A DNA stretch of 19,036 bases from an uncultured Carnobacteriaceae bacterium. Its GTDB lineage: Bacteria; Bacillota; Bacilli; Lactobacillales; Aerococcaceae. The position numbers and the translations under genes were made by a program. The notes under the pieces are model-generated. The model ran no database searches and was not told the DNA's origin. It saw only the letters and a program-made list of their open reading frames with translations. Shown piece after piece: positions 1-7,406 of the stretch (the stretch's first letter is position 1; each line of letters opens with the position of its first letter). The stretch spans positions 1-19,036 of the forward strand of contig CALHVK010000022.1 of the NCBI GenBank assembly GCA_938039195.1, read 5' to 3'.

Positions 1-116
1 TACTGGCCTTGTCTTTTTTTATTTTTAGATTATTTAGAACAAGAAGTTACTAAAAATTTCTATAAGTATCAATTTATAGTGCATTCTTGTTTAGTAAAAT
101 AAATGAACCAATTATA

Positions 117-125
117 AAGGAGGAG
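117..125 (+). promoter_or_regulatory. Ribosome binding site fixing the CPBP protease start
   Basis: AAGGAGGAG sits 3 bases before the ATG at 129, with the core AGGAGG a little further back. The open frame extends upstream to a TTG at 87, but no ribosome binding site precedes that TTG, so 129 is the better start and the first 14 upstream codons are probably untranslated. Confidence 0.75.
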
Positions 126-128
126 ATT

Positions 129-689
129 ATGTTCTTGACAATACAAAATACAGCTATATCGATTCTTATTTATTTTTTAGTAGTCTTCTTGTCATATGGG
201 TTATATCACTTACTAAAAAAACGGTGTAAGTCAGAAGAATATTTAAAAATAGCAAGGGACATCTTTAAGACAATTTTCTTTTTACTGATTCTTGTTTATT
301 TTAAAATAAGTACTGCGATTTCTTTTGCGCTAGATTTCCCCCTTCTTGTGATATATGGAGTAATAGTGATCGTTTTTCTTTTGGTATTTACTAAAAAAGA
401 TAGCAATGAATTTGCTTTACATACAAAAGTATCTGCCACTTTATTGGCGCCGATTATCGAGGAAATAATTTGTAGAGAGATTGCTTATAATGCTGAAAAT
501 ATCGTCTGCTCATTTATACTTGGAACTGTTGTTTTTATCGTTTTTCATTTTGCTTTTGATGTTAAAAGTATTGTTTATTTTTTCTGTATGGCTTTTCTGA
601 TATTTGGATTAAGGATGCAATCAGGCTCCGTTTTAAATTCGATGTTACTACATTCATTGATTAATTTCGTAGTAATCTATAGAAAGTAA
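129..689 (+). CDS. CPBP family intramembrane metalloprotease (Abi/CAAX-like)
   Basis: This encodes a 186-residue, strongly hydrophobic protein with several predicted membrane helices. All three hallmark motifs of the CPBP (Abi, PF02517-type) glutamic-type intramembrane protease family are visible. They are EExxxR (E111, E112, R116), FxxxH ending at H140, and HxxxN (H175, N179), so the active site looks intact. Known members process prenylated proteins in eukaryotes; in lactic acid bacteria many are linked to bacteriocin immunity or peptide maturation, but no bacteriocin gene is visible here, so the substrate is unknown. The gene stands alone, with its own terminator directly after the stop. 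It uses ATA for isoleucine nine times and is richer in A/T than the genes that follow, which suggests a different, perhaps acquired, origin. The family call is firm; the role is not. Confidence 0.85.
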   Translation: MFLTIQNTAISILIYFLVVFLSYGLYHLLKKRCKSEEYLKIARDIFKTIFFLLILVYFKISTAISFALDFPLLVIYGVIVIVFLLVFTKKDSNEFALHTKVSATLLAPIIEEIICREIAYNAENIVCSFILGTVVFIVFHFAFDVKSIVYFFCMAFLIFGLRMQSGSVLNSMLLHSLINFVVIYRK

Positions 690-719
690 GGAAGTTCAAC
701 TAAGTGAGCTTCCTTTTTT
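688..719 (+). terminator. Rho-independent terminator after the CPBP gene
   Basis: An 11-bp stem (688-698 with 705-715, one G-T pair) closes a 6-base loop (ACTAAG) and runs into a T tract ending at 719. It begins inside the stop codon of the CPBP gene, and separates that gene from the glycosyltransferase promoter downstream. Confidence 0.85.
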
Positions 720-730
720 ATATGCTATTA

Positions 731-759
731 GTGACACTACAGCGTGTATCGTTTATAAT
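731..759 (+). promoter_or_regulatory. Sigma-A promoter for the GT4 / dehydrogenase pair
   Basis: A -35 box GTGACA (731-736, five of six consensus bases) lies 17 bases from a perfect -10 box TATAAT (754-759). Transcription would start near 766, giving a leader of about 45 bases before the ATG at 811, which has an AAGGAGGT ribosome binding site. Confidence 0.8.
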
Positions 760-810
760 GGAAGGGATAATAGAAATAATTTTGTTTATTTCAAACTTAA
801 GGAGGTAAGT

Positions 811-2046
811 ATGCGAATCGGTATATTTACAGATACGTACTTTCCACAAGTGAGTGGAGTTGCGACTTCAATACGTGTATTAAAAGAGGATTTAGAAAGA
901 CAAGGGCATTCGGTAATTATTTTTACAACAACAGATCCAAAGGTAACGGAACCGGAAGAGAATATTATTCGATTGGGTAGTATTCCGTTCTTTGCGTTCA
1001 AGGATCGTCGTGTGGCGATTCAAGGCCTAGGAAAAGCCTACCGAATTGTGAAAGAAAATGAATTGGATATTATTCATACGCAGACGGAGTTTAGTCTTGG
1101 GCTGGCTGGTAAACTAATTGCTGCTATGTTAAAGATTCCAACGATTCATACTTACCATACAATGTATGAAAAATATTTACACTATATTGCTAAAGGAAAA
1201 GTGTTACGTCCAAGTCACGTAGCGTATCTTTCAAAATCATTTTGTAATCAAACAAGTGGAGTGGTTGCTCCAAGTCAAATGACGAAAGATAAGCTGATTG
1301 AATATGGAGTACTTCAGGAAATTCGAGTGATTCCAACGGGAGTCGTTGTTCCTCCGCAAGAACCAGAAGTGGCCAGTGCACTAAGAAGTGAGCTTGGCTA
1401 TTCCGAGGATGAAGTGGTGCTACTATCTCTTAGTCGTTTATCTCAAGAAAAAAATATTGCGGCAGTGATTGCTGCATTACCAGCCATTGTAGCAAGTAAG
1501 CCAAATGTGCGCTTATGTATTGCTGGTGGCGGACCTGAAAGAGAAAAACTGGAAGCACAAGTGGCAGAACTTGGAATGAATGATTTTGTTCAATTTGTGG
1601 GCGAAATCAAAAATGAAATGGTTTATAAGTACTATCAAATGGCAGATCTTTACGTGAATGCGTCTGAATCTGAAAGCCAAGGCTTAACTTACTTAGAGGC
1701 GCTTGTTAACCGCGTTCCAGTCATTGCGAAGAAGAACGATTACTTAAGCAGTCTTATTACAGCAGATGCTTTAGGAATGTTATTTGAAACTGATGCGGAT
1801 ATTGCGGATTGTGTCTTAGGCTATATTGAAAATCAATTAGGAAATGAAGCTGAAGTTTCAGCGTTACAAGATCAATTATTAGCTGAAATTTCTTCTGAAA
1901 CATTTGGCGAAAGAATTGTTGATTTCTATGAAGCTGCGATTAACGGCTATCAATGGAATCAAGAACATTCTCATAATATTATGAACCTCATGAAATTTTT
2001 ACGATTATCGACGAACGAGTTAAAGGATGAAGAAAATGACCATTAA
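811..2046 (+). CDS. GT4 glycosyltransferase, probable 1,2-diacylglycerol 3-glucosyltransferase
   Basis: This encodes a 411-residue GT-B fold, family 4 retaining glycosyltransferase. The N-terminus (MRIGIFTDTYFPQVSG) is the typical acceptor-domain opening of the bacterial glucosyl-diacylglycerol synthases. The C-terminal donor-domain signature EX7E is present at E288 and E296. The general pattern resembles the Gram-positive enzymes that glucosylate diacylglycerol at the cytoplasmic membrane face (Streptococcus alMGS, Enterococcus BgsB, Listeria LafA), which supply glycolipid anchors for lipoteichoic acid. That substrate assignment is inferred from family resemblance. In streptococci this enzyme is followed by a second GT4 that adds the next sugar; here no second GT4 follows. 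The 3' end overlaps the next gene, so the two are probably cotranscribed and translationally coupled. Another GT4 acceptor lipid is possible. Confidence 0.85.
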   Translation: MRIGIFTDTYFPQVSGVATSIRVLKEDLERQGHSVIIFTTTDPKVTEPEENIIRLGSIPFFAFKDRRVAIQGLGKAYRIVKENELDIIHTQTEFSLGLAGKLIAAMLKIPTIHTYHTMYEKYLHYIAKGKVLRPSHVAYLSKSFCNQTSGVVAPSQMTKDKLIEYGVLQEIRVIPTGVVVPPQEPEVASALRSELGYSEDEVVLLSLSRLSQEKNIAAVIAALPAIVASKPNVRLCIAGGGPEREKLEAQVAELGMNDFVQFVGEIKNEMVYKYYQMADLYVNASESESQGLTYLEALVNRVPVIAKKNDYLSSLITADALGMLFETDADIADCVLGYIENQLGNEAEVSALQDQLLAEISSETFGERIVDFYEAAINGYQWNQEHSHNIMNLMKFLRLSTNELKDEENDH

Positions 2047-2914
2047 AACAATTGGATTTATCGGAACAGGCGTGATGGGGAAATCTATGATTCGCCATTT
2101 GCTAAAAAAATATAATGTCGTAGTATACAATCGTACAAAGGAAAGAGCGTTAGACCTTCTTGAAGAAGGAGCGACTTGGGCGGATACACCTACTGACGTA
2201 GCTAATCTTGCAGATGTCGTTTTAACAATCGTAGGATATCCAAATGATGTGGAAGAAGTTTACTTTGGTGATAAAGGAATCTTTAAGTCTACTAAAGAGC
2301 ATCTCGTGGTAGTGGACCTTACAACAAGTACACCAACGTTAGCTAAACGTATCGCACAAGAAGCTGTAGCACGCTCTTGGGAAGCGCTAGACGCACCTGT
2401 ATCAGGTGGGGACCTTGGTGCTAAAAATGGAACACTTTCTACGATGGTTGGTGGATCAGAGGAAACATTTGAAAAAGTGTATCCTGTACTAGATTGCTTC
2501 TCTAAGACGATTACACTCCAAGGCACAGCTGGTGCTGGCCAACATACGAAAATGGCCAATCAAATTATGATTGCAGGAACGATGACTGGATTAACGGAGA
2601 TGCTCGTTTATGCGAAAGCTGCAGGCTTAGACATGGACAAGGTATTACAAACAGTTGGCGCAGGAAGTGCCGCAAACTGGTCACTTTCAAATTACGGACC
2701 TCGTATTTTAAAAGAAGATTATTCTCCAGGTTTCTTTGCAAAACATTTCCTAAAAGACTTGGGAATTGCACTCGATGAAGCAGAAAGAATGCGTCTGTTT
2801 TTACCGGCGACTCTACAAGCCAAAAAACTCTACGAAACGCTTTGTGATGATGGCTTTGCAGATGATGGAACTCAAGCTTTAATTAAATTATATTGGAACC
2901 TACCAAATGAATAA
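2036..2914 (+). CDS. NAD(P)-dependent beta-hydroxyacid dehydrogenase (3-hydroxyisobutyrate dehydrogenase family, YkwC-like)
   Basis: This encodes a 292-residue soluble oxidoreductase. It has an N-terminal Rossmann fold with GxGxxG (G10, G12, G15), the substrate-binding DAPVSGG segment (from D119, with S123 to G125) and the catalytic lysine K172 in the KMANQ motif. This layout defines the beta-hydroxyacid dehydrogenase family (3-hydroxyisobutyrate, tartronate semialdehyde, YkwC/GarR). The substrate cannot be read from the sequence; B. subtilis YkwC is the closest named relative I recognise. The ATG at 2036 is preferred over the ATG at 2027 because AAGGA (2023-2027) is well spaced for it, whereas the earlier ATG overlaps that site. 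The gene overlaps the glycosyltransferase by 11 bases. No convincing terminator follows it: the ACTCT/AGAGT dyad near 2920 is short and lacks a T tract. Confidence 0.85.
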   Translation: MTIKTIGFIGTGVMGKSMIRHLLKKYNVVVYNRTKERALDLLEEGATWADTPTDVANLADVVLTIVGYPNDVEEVYFGDKGIFKSTKEHLVVVDLTTSTPTLAKRIAQEAVARSWEALDAPVSGGDLGAKNGTLSTMVGGSEETFEKVYPVLDCFSKTITLQGTAGAGQHTKMANQIMIAGTMTGLTEMLVYAKAAGLDMDKVLQTVGAGSAANWSLSNYGPRILKEDYSPGFFAKHFLKDLGIALDEAERMRLFLPATLQAKKLYETLCDDGFADDGTQALIKLYWNLPNE

Positions 2915-2962
2915 AAAACTCTTAAATAGAGTGGTTATTCTTACTATCAAAGATAGGTTTTA

Positions 2963-2971
2963 TGGTAGAAT
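2963..2971 (+). promoter_or_regulatory. Candidate extended -10 promoter for the ykuJ-family gene
   Basis: TGGTAGAAT forms a TGn extended -10 element with TAGAAT at 2966-2971. The -35 region is poor (TTACTA at 2941-2946, 19 bases away), which extended -10 promoters tolerate. A small perfect dyad CTATC-AAA-GATAG (2944-2956) overlaps the -35 region and might be an operator or chance. The start would be about 27 bases before the ATG at 3005. Confidence 0.45.
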
Positions 2972-3004
2972 AATGAAAGAAAGTTTGAAAGGGGTAGTAA
3001 TTAT

Positions 3005-3235
3005 ATGAAACCTTCACAATTGGTGGCAATTGTCCAACGTTTACAAACAATGGCGGCACAAGATTCAGATATCGAGGTGCGTCGCTTCGAAAAAGATGGC
3101 GTTGAAAAAGCTATCGTTACTTTTAATCAAGAAACAAATAGTTTTGAATTAGTAGATGTAGAAACAAATCAAACATTCCAATTTGATGATATTGATTTAG
3201 TGACAATTGAAATTTTTGAAATGTTACAAGATTAA
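3005..3235 (+). CDS. ykuJ: YkuJ family protein (DUF1797)
   Basis: This encodes a 76-residue acidic cytoplasmic protein. Its opening MKPSQLVAIVQRLQTMAA and closing FDDIDLVTIEIFEMLQD match the pattern I know for B. subtilis YkuJ (about 79 residues), a small alpha/beta protein of unknown function conserved in Bacilli. No catalytic motif is visible. It has an AAGGGG ribosome binding site and appears to have its own promoter. A strong hairpin follows before hom, so it may be mainly monocistronic, with some read-through into the threonine genes. The family call is good; function is unknown. Confidence 0.8.
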   Translation: MKPSQLVAIVQRLQTMAAQDSDIEVRRFEKDGVEKAIVTFNQETNSFELVDVETNQTFQFDDIDLVTIEIFEMLQD

Positions 3236-3251
3236 AAACATAACTGTGAGT

Positions 3252-3287
3252 AAAGCCACGGCGCAGAGTGTCTGTGCTGTGGCTTTT
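3252..3287 (+). terminator. Long hairpin between ykuJ and hom (terminator or attenuator)
   Basis: A 16-bp stem (3252-3267 with 3271-3286, two G-T pairs, otherwise perfect) closes a 3-base loop and ends in TTTT. The T tract is short, so termination may be incomplete. The ATG of hom lies only 28 bases downstream, leaving no room for a normal promoter between hairpin and gene. Transcription of hom therefore probably passes through this hairpin. Confidence 0.65.
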
Positions 3288-3314
3288 CAATATATTAGAT
3301 GAGGATTGAAATAA

Positions 3315-4523
3315 ATGAAAATTGCGTTATTAGGATTTGGGACAGTCGGTAGTGGTGTATACAATATTTTAAAGAAAAATGCATCCAAATTAGAGCGTGT
3401 TCTTCCAGAAGAAATTGAAATTAAAACAGCGTTAGTGAGAGAACCAGAATTAATGGAACAAACAGATGTTGTATTTACAAATGATATTAACGACATCGTT
3501 CACGACCCTGAAATTGAGTTAGTAGTTGAAGTGATGGGTGGCATTACAACGGCTTATGAATATGTGAGAGCTTGTTTACTTGCAAAAAAATCTGTTGTCA
3601 CTGCCAATAAAAATCTGATTGCTGTTCATGGAGTTGAATTAACTACACTCGCTAAACTTGAAGAGGTCTACTTGTACTATGAAGCAAGTGTCGGTGGGGG
3701 GATTCCAGTACTTCGTCCGATGGTGCAACACTTTGAAACGAATGATGTGGAATCGATTGTTGGTATCGTTAACGGAACAACAAACTTCATTTTAAGCTCT
3801 ATGGAAAAAGAAGGGCTTAGCTATGAAGCAGCATTAAAGATTGCTCAAGAAAAAGGATTTGCTGAAGCTGATCCAACAAGCGACGTGGAAGGGCATGACG
3901 CAGCTTATAAATTAATGATTTTAACGCGTTTAGCTTTTGGTGTGAACGTGACTTTTGATGAAGTAGCTAAAACAGGAATTTCTAAAGTTACTACTTCACA
4001 TATGAAGATGGCTTCTGAGAATGGGTTTGCGATTAAATTGCTCGCTAAAGCACTTAGCGATGGCGAAAAAGTTTCACTTGAAGTAGCACCTACTTTTGTA
4101 CCAGCAACTCATTTATTAGCGCAAGTACATTATGAAAACAATGCGATTTCAGTAAAAGGAAATGCAGTGGATGAAGTTCTATTTTACGGAAAAGGAGCAG
4201 GATCCCTTCCAACAGCAACAAGTGTCTTAGCGGACGTTGTTGAAGTACTTCGTCGCAAAGGTAACGGCAGTGCAGTTGAAACATTTGGTCGTGTAGAAAG
4301 CCCATTAGTGGAATTTAGTCCAGAGGCTGCGAAGAGTTCTTATTTCGTTTATGGAAAAGGAAACTTGGAAGTTGCACCACTAGGCGGCCAAGTTGTATCT
4401 AATAACCAAGAAGAATTTGGAGTTCGTTATACAGCTTTAACGGCAAGTGAGTTAGCCAAAGTAAAAGAAGCTTTTGCTCATTTAAATGAAGTTGCTATTT
4501 ACCCAATCTTGGAGGAAGCATAA
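3315..4523 (+). CDS. hom: Homoserine dehydrogenase
   Basis: This reduces aspartate semialdehyde to homoserine with NAD(P)H, the branch step to threonine and methionine. The 402-residue product has the N-terminal Rossmann motif GFGTVGSG (7-14), the TANKNLIAVHG segment, the GIVNGTTNFI motif and the substrate-site block EADPTSDVEGHDAAYK, all typical of Hom. The usual Gram-positive enzyme is about 430 residues with a C-terminal ACT domain. Here the tail after the catalytic core is only about 60 to 65 residues and does not show the normal ACT beginning, so threonine feedback may be altered or absent. The start uses GAGG ten bases upstream. The stop overlaps the thrB start (TAATG). No thrC is visible in the window. 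Confidence 0.93.
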   Translation: MKIALLGFGTVGSGVYNILKKNASKLERVLPEEIEIKTALVREPELMEQTDVVFTNDINDIVHDPEIELVVEVMGGITTAYEYVRACLLAKKSVVTANKNLIAVHGVELTTLAKLEEVYLYYEASVGGGIPVLRPMVQHFETNDVESIVGIVNGTTNFILSSMEKEGLSYEAALKIAQEKGFAEADPTSDVEGHDAAYKLMILTRLAFGVNVTFDEVAKTGISKVTTSHMKMASENGFAIKLLAKALSDGEKVSLEVAPTFVPATHLLAQVHYENNAISVKGNAVDEVLFYGKGAGSLPTATSVLADVVEVLRRKGNGSAVETFGRVESPLVEFSPEAAKSSYFVYGKGNLEVAPLGGQVVSNNQEEFGVRYTALTASELAKVKEAFAHLNEVAIYPILEEA

Positions 4524-5419
4524 TGGCATTCACAATTAAAGTTCCGGCAACTTCAGCAAATATCGGATTAGGATTCGATTCGCTTGGAATTGCAGTGAAT
4601 TTATATTTAACACTTCATGTAGGAGAAGCATCTAGCGAATGGGTGATTACCCATCCGTTTGGAGAAGAGATTCCGACAAATGAAGAGAATTTAATTATCG
4701 AAACAGCTGTAAAAGTGTGCCCAACATTAACACCACACAAACTTGTGTGTGAAAGTGAGATTCCTCTAACAAGAGGCCTTGGCAGTAGTTCGAGCGCCAT
4801 TGTTGCGGGTATCGAATTAGCGAATGTATTAGGGAACTTACAGTTAACAAATGATGAAAAAGTAAAATGGGCAACTCTTTTCGAGGGACATCCTGACAAT
4901 GTCGCGCCAGCAATCTTAGGGGGCATCGTTGTAGCCACTTATGACCACCGCACACAGGAAGTGCTAACAGTTCATAAGAATGTGGAAGCACCGATAGCAA
5001 TGGTAGCAGTGATTCCAAACGTTCAATTATCAACGAAGAAGAGTCGTGGCGTTTTACCAAGTTCACTAGAATACGGTGAGGCAGTAGAAGCAAGTAGCCG
5101 TAGTAATGTGTTGGTAGCTGGATTAATGACGGAAGATTGGAAAGTCATCTCTTCGATTGTTGAAAAAGACTTATTCCATGAAACGTACCGTTCAACACTG
5201 GTCCCTTGGATGGAAGAAGTTCGTACGATTACAAAGCAGGAAGGCCTTGATACTTGTGGGACTTACCTAAGTGGAGCAGGTCCTACAGTAATGACGTTTG
5301 TTTATAAAGAAAATGTAGACCGATTTGTAGAAACCTTAGAACACTATTTAGAAACAACACTTAAAGGATGCACGATTCGTGTGCTTGAAATTGATGCGCA
5401 GGGAGTTCGCGTGAACTAG
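4523..5419 (+). CDS. thrB: Homoserine kinase
   Basis: This phosphorylates homoserine to O-phosphohomoserine, the committed step toward threonine. The 298-residue product is a GHMP-family kinase: the N-terminal VPATSANIGLGFDSLG segment is characteristic of ThrB, and the ATP-binding loop GLGSSSSA follows PLTR. The C-terminal TYLSGAGPTVMTFV segment is the third GHMP motif. The length is normal for the family. It is translationally coupled to hom through TAATG and has its own GGAGG at 4511-4515. It runs into yqeG with 10 bases between stop and start, so threonine genes and ribosome-assembly genes appear to share a transcript. Confidence 0.95.
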   Translation: MAFTIKVPATSANIGLGFDSLGIAVNLYLTLHVGEASSEWVITHPFGEEIPTNEENLIIETAVKVCPTLTPHKLVCESEIPLTRGLGSSSSAIVAGIELANVLGNLQLTNDEKVKWATLFEGHPDNVAPAILGGIVVATYDHRTQEVLTVHKNVEAPIAMVAVIPNVQLSTKKSRGVLPSSLEYGEAVEASSRSNVLVAGLMTEDWKVISSIVEKDLFHETYRSTLVPWMEEVRTITKQEGLDTCGTYLSGAGPTVMTFVYKENVDRFVETLEHYLETTLKGCTIRVLEIDAQGVRVN

Positions 5420-5429
5420 AAGGAGAACT

Positions 5430-5948
5430 ATGGCACTATTCAAACCAACGTGGTTTAAAAAGACCTTTCAAGAGATTACCGTTCCTTTCTTACAAGAGAA
5501 TGGAATTGAAGTGGTCTTAACCGATTTAGATAATACACTCATTGGGTGGGACGAAAAAGAAATCGATGAAACTTTACTTTCTTGGGTGAATTCGTTGAAA
5601 GATGCAGGAATTAAAATAATCCTTGTATCGAATAACAATGAACATCGTATTAAAGTTGCAGCAGCTCAATTGGATGTTCCATATGTGTATCCTGGTTTAA
5701 AGCCACTACACAAGGGATTCAAAGCGGCACAACAATTACTGGATTTTGATAAATCAAAGACAGTCATGGTAGGTGACCAACTGTTAACAGATATTCTAGG
5801 TGCAAATACATTTGGCGTTAGAACCATTATCGTAAAACCTAGAAAAGAAAGCGATGCATGGAAAACAAGAATTAATCGTTTCTTTGAAAAAGGAATCTTT
5901 GTAGTCACACAAGGGGCGTCCTATCATAAGAAATGGGAGGAGGAGTAA
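5430..5948 (+). CDS. yqeG: YqeG family HAD-type phosphatase
   Basis: This encodes a 172-residue cytoplasmic HAD superfamily (subclass IIIA) phosphatase. HAD motif I is DLDNT with nucleophile D32 and general acid D34; motif II is the VSNN segment; motif III is the lysine in the KPLHKGF region; motif IV is GDQLLTD. All catalytic positions are present. Its physiological substrate is not established; mitochondrial relatives dephosphorylate phosphatidylglycerophosphate, and the bacterial gene is almost always next to yqeH. AAGGAG precedes the ATG by 4 bases, and yqeH starts 2 bases after its stop. Confidence 0.9.
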   Translation: MALFKPTWFKKTFQEITVPFLQENGIEVVLTDLDNTLIGWDEKEIDETLLSWVNSLKDAGIKIILVSNNNEHRIKVAAAQLDVPYVYPGLKPLHKGFKAAQQLLDFDKSKTVMVGDQLLTDILGANTFGVRTIIVKPRKESDAWKTRINRFFEKGIFVVTQGASYHKKWEEE

Positions 5949-5950
5949 TC

Positions 5951-7060
5951 ATGGAACAGCATGTATGTATTGGATGTGGAGCAATAATCCAAACGGAAGA
6001 TCCAAAGGGAACAGGGTACACACCGCAAAGTGCATTAAATAAAATGCTAGAAAGTGAAGGCCCTCTTTATTGCCAACGTTGCTTTAGACTCCGTAATTAT
6101 AATGAGTTACAACCAGCATCTCTAACAGACGATGATTTCTTAAAGATGTTAAGTAGTATCGCTGATGAAGATGCGCTTGTTGTTTTTGTCGTTGATTTAT
6201 TCGATTTATACGGAAGCATGATTTCTGGCTTAAAACGTTTTGTAGGCGATAACCCGATTTTATTCGTAGCCAATAAAGTGGATTTATATCCAAAATCCGT
6301 GAACCGTAATCGTCTTAAAGCTTGGATTGAACGTCATGCAAAAGAGTACGGCATTAAACCAGTCGACACGCTACTTGTGAGTGGGCATAAACGAATTCAC
6401 ATTGACGAGCTACTAGAGAAGATTAATGAGTACCGTAAAGGTAAAGATGCATATGTTGTAGGGGTAACGAATGTAGGAAAATCAACGCTCATTAATAAGT
6501 TGATTCAAAGCATTGGTGAAACAGGCGAAGTGATTACAACTTCTCAATATCCGGGAACGACTCTTGGCCAAATTGATATTCCATTTGATGAACATTCTTC
6601 ATTAGTGGATACACCAGGGATTATTCACCGTCACCAAATTACGCACTACTTAGCGGAAAAAGAAATGAAAAAAGTCTTACCGCAAAAAGAGTTACAACCA
6701 AAGACATTCCAATTAAATAGCGAGCAAACGATTTTTATCGGTGGTTTGATTCGTGTCGATTACGAACAAGGAGAACGTAATTCATTTACCTTCTATACAC
6801 CGCAAACAATCGACTTGCATCGCACGAAGTTGGAGAAGGCGACTGAGTTTTATGCAAAACATGTAGGAACACTTCTAACGCCGCCAACAGGAGACAATAT
6901 GAAGTTGTATCCAAAATTAGTGAAGAAGACATTTACCATTAAAGAAAAAACGGACTTAGTGATTGCAGGACTTGGTTGGGTAACGATTCAAAAACCAGGT
7001 ACGGTATCGGTATGGAGTCCAAAAGAAGTTGATGTTATTCAACGTCAATCGATTATTTAA
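5951..7060 (+). CDS. yqeH: Ribosome biogenesis GTPase YqeH
   Basis: This is a circularly permuted GTPase needed for 30S subunit assembly in B. subtilis. In the 369-residue product, an N-terminal zinc finger (C6, C9, C41, C44) is followed by the permuted order of G motifs: G4 NKVD (108-111), G1 GVTNVGKST (171-179), a GTT G2-like segment and G3 DTPG (220-223). This order is diagnostic of the YlqF/YqeH/RsgA group. The C-terminal half is the RNA/ribosome-binding region typical of YqeH. The frame opens at an ATG at 5933, but the GGAGGAG ribosome binding site at 5936-5943 lies after that ATG, so 5951 is the start. It sits between yqeG and yhbY. Confidence 0.95.
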   Translation: MEQHVCIGCGAIIQTEDPKGTGYTPQSALNKMLESEGPLYCQRCFRLRNYNELQPASLTDDDFLKMLSSIADEDALVVFVVDLFDLYGSMISGLKRFVGDNPILFVANKVDLYPKSVNRNRLKAWIERHAKEYGIKPVDTLLVSGHKRIHIDELLEKINEYRKGKDAYVVGVTNVGKSTLINKLIQSIGETGEVITTSQYPGTTLGQIDIPFDEHSSLVDTPGIIHRHQITHYLAEKEMKKVLPQKELQPKTFQLNSEQTIFIGGLIRVDYEQGERNSFTFYTPQTIDLHRTKLEKATEFYAKHVGTLLTPPTGDNMKLYPKLVKKTFTIKEKTDLVIAGLGWVTIQKPGTVSVWSPKEVDVIQRQSII

Positions 7061-7076
7061 AGAAAGGAGAGCTTTC

Positions 7077-7403
7077 ATGGAATTAAAAGGGAAAGAAAGA
7101 CAGTTCTTCAAAAAAGAAGCACACTCGTTGAAGCCAATCTTCCAAATTGGGAAAGGCGGACTCAGCGAAGAGATGATTCATCAAATTCAAAACGCTGTTG
7201 AAAAACGCGAATTGATTAAAGTAACTTTATTGCAAAATACATTAGAGGAGCCCCAAGAAGCTGCCGAAACGATTGCTGAAGCAACGGGTAGTACAATCAT
7301 TCAAGTGATTGGGCATACGATTGTGTTATATAAAGAAGCCAGAAATCCAAAACATAGAGATATTTCAGTACGATTTGCAGAATTCAAAAAAAGAGGTCGA
7401 TAG
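7077..7403 (+). CDS. yhbY: YhbY family ribosome assembly RNA-binding protein (YqeI)
   Basis: This encodes a 108-residue CRM-domain protein. The KGKERQFFKKEAHSLKPIFQIGKGG opening region (with the conserved GKGG loop at 7155-7166) and the later NTLEEPQEAAETIAEATGSTIIQVIGHTIVLYK region are the usual YhbY pattern; E. coli YhbY associates with pre-50S particles. The ATG at 7077 is chosen because AAAGGAG lies 6 bases upstream; the frame extends 16 codons further into the end of yqeH, without a usable ribosome binding site. In B. subtilis aroE lies between yqeH and this gene; here it is absent. Confidence 0.93.
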   Translation: MELKGKERQFFKKEAHSLKPIFQIGKGGLSEEMIHQIQNAVEKRELIKVTLLQNTLEEPQEAAETIAEATGSTIIQVIGHTIVLYKEARNPKHRDISVRFAEFKKRGR

Positions 7404-7406
7404 ACG

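Noticed and set aside
1..128. T-rich start of the window and -10-like TATAGT (75-80) and TAAAAT (95-100) before the CPBP gene
   Set aside because: The T run could be the tail of a terminator whose stem lies outside the window, and neither -10-like box has a credible -35 at the right distance, so no feature is claimed.
2915..2935. ACTCT/AGAGT dyad after the dehydrogenase gene, considered as a terminator
   Set aside because: It is a five-pair stem with low GC content and is not followed by a T tract.
3236..3314. Possible T-box or amino-acid riboswitch before hom
   Set aside because: The leader is too short and has no T-box sequence (TGGNACCGCG-like) or specifier structure; only the simple hairpin is present.
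4695..5093. Open frame of 132 codons on the minus strand
   Set aside because: It is antisense to thrB, which is clearly coding.
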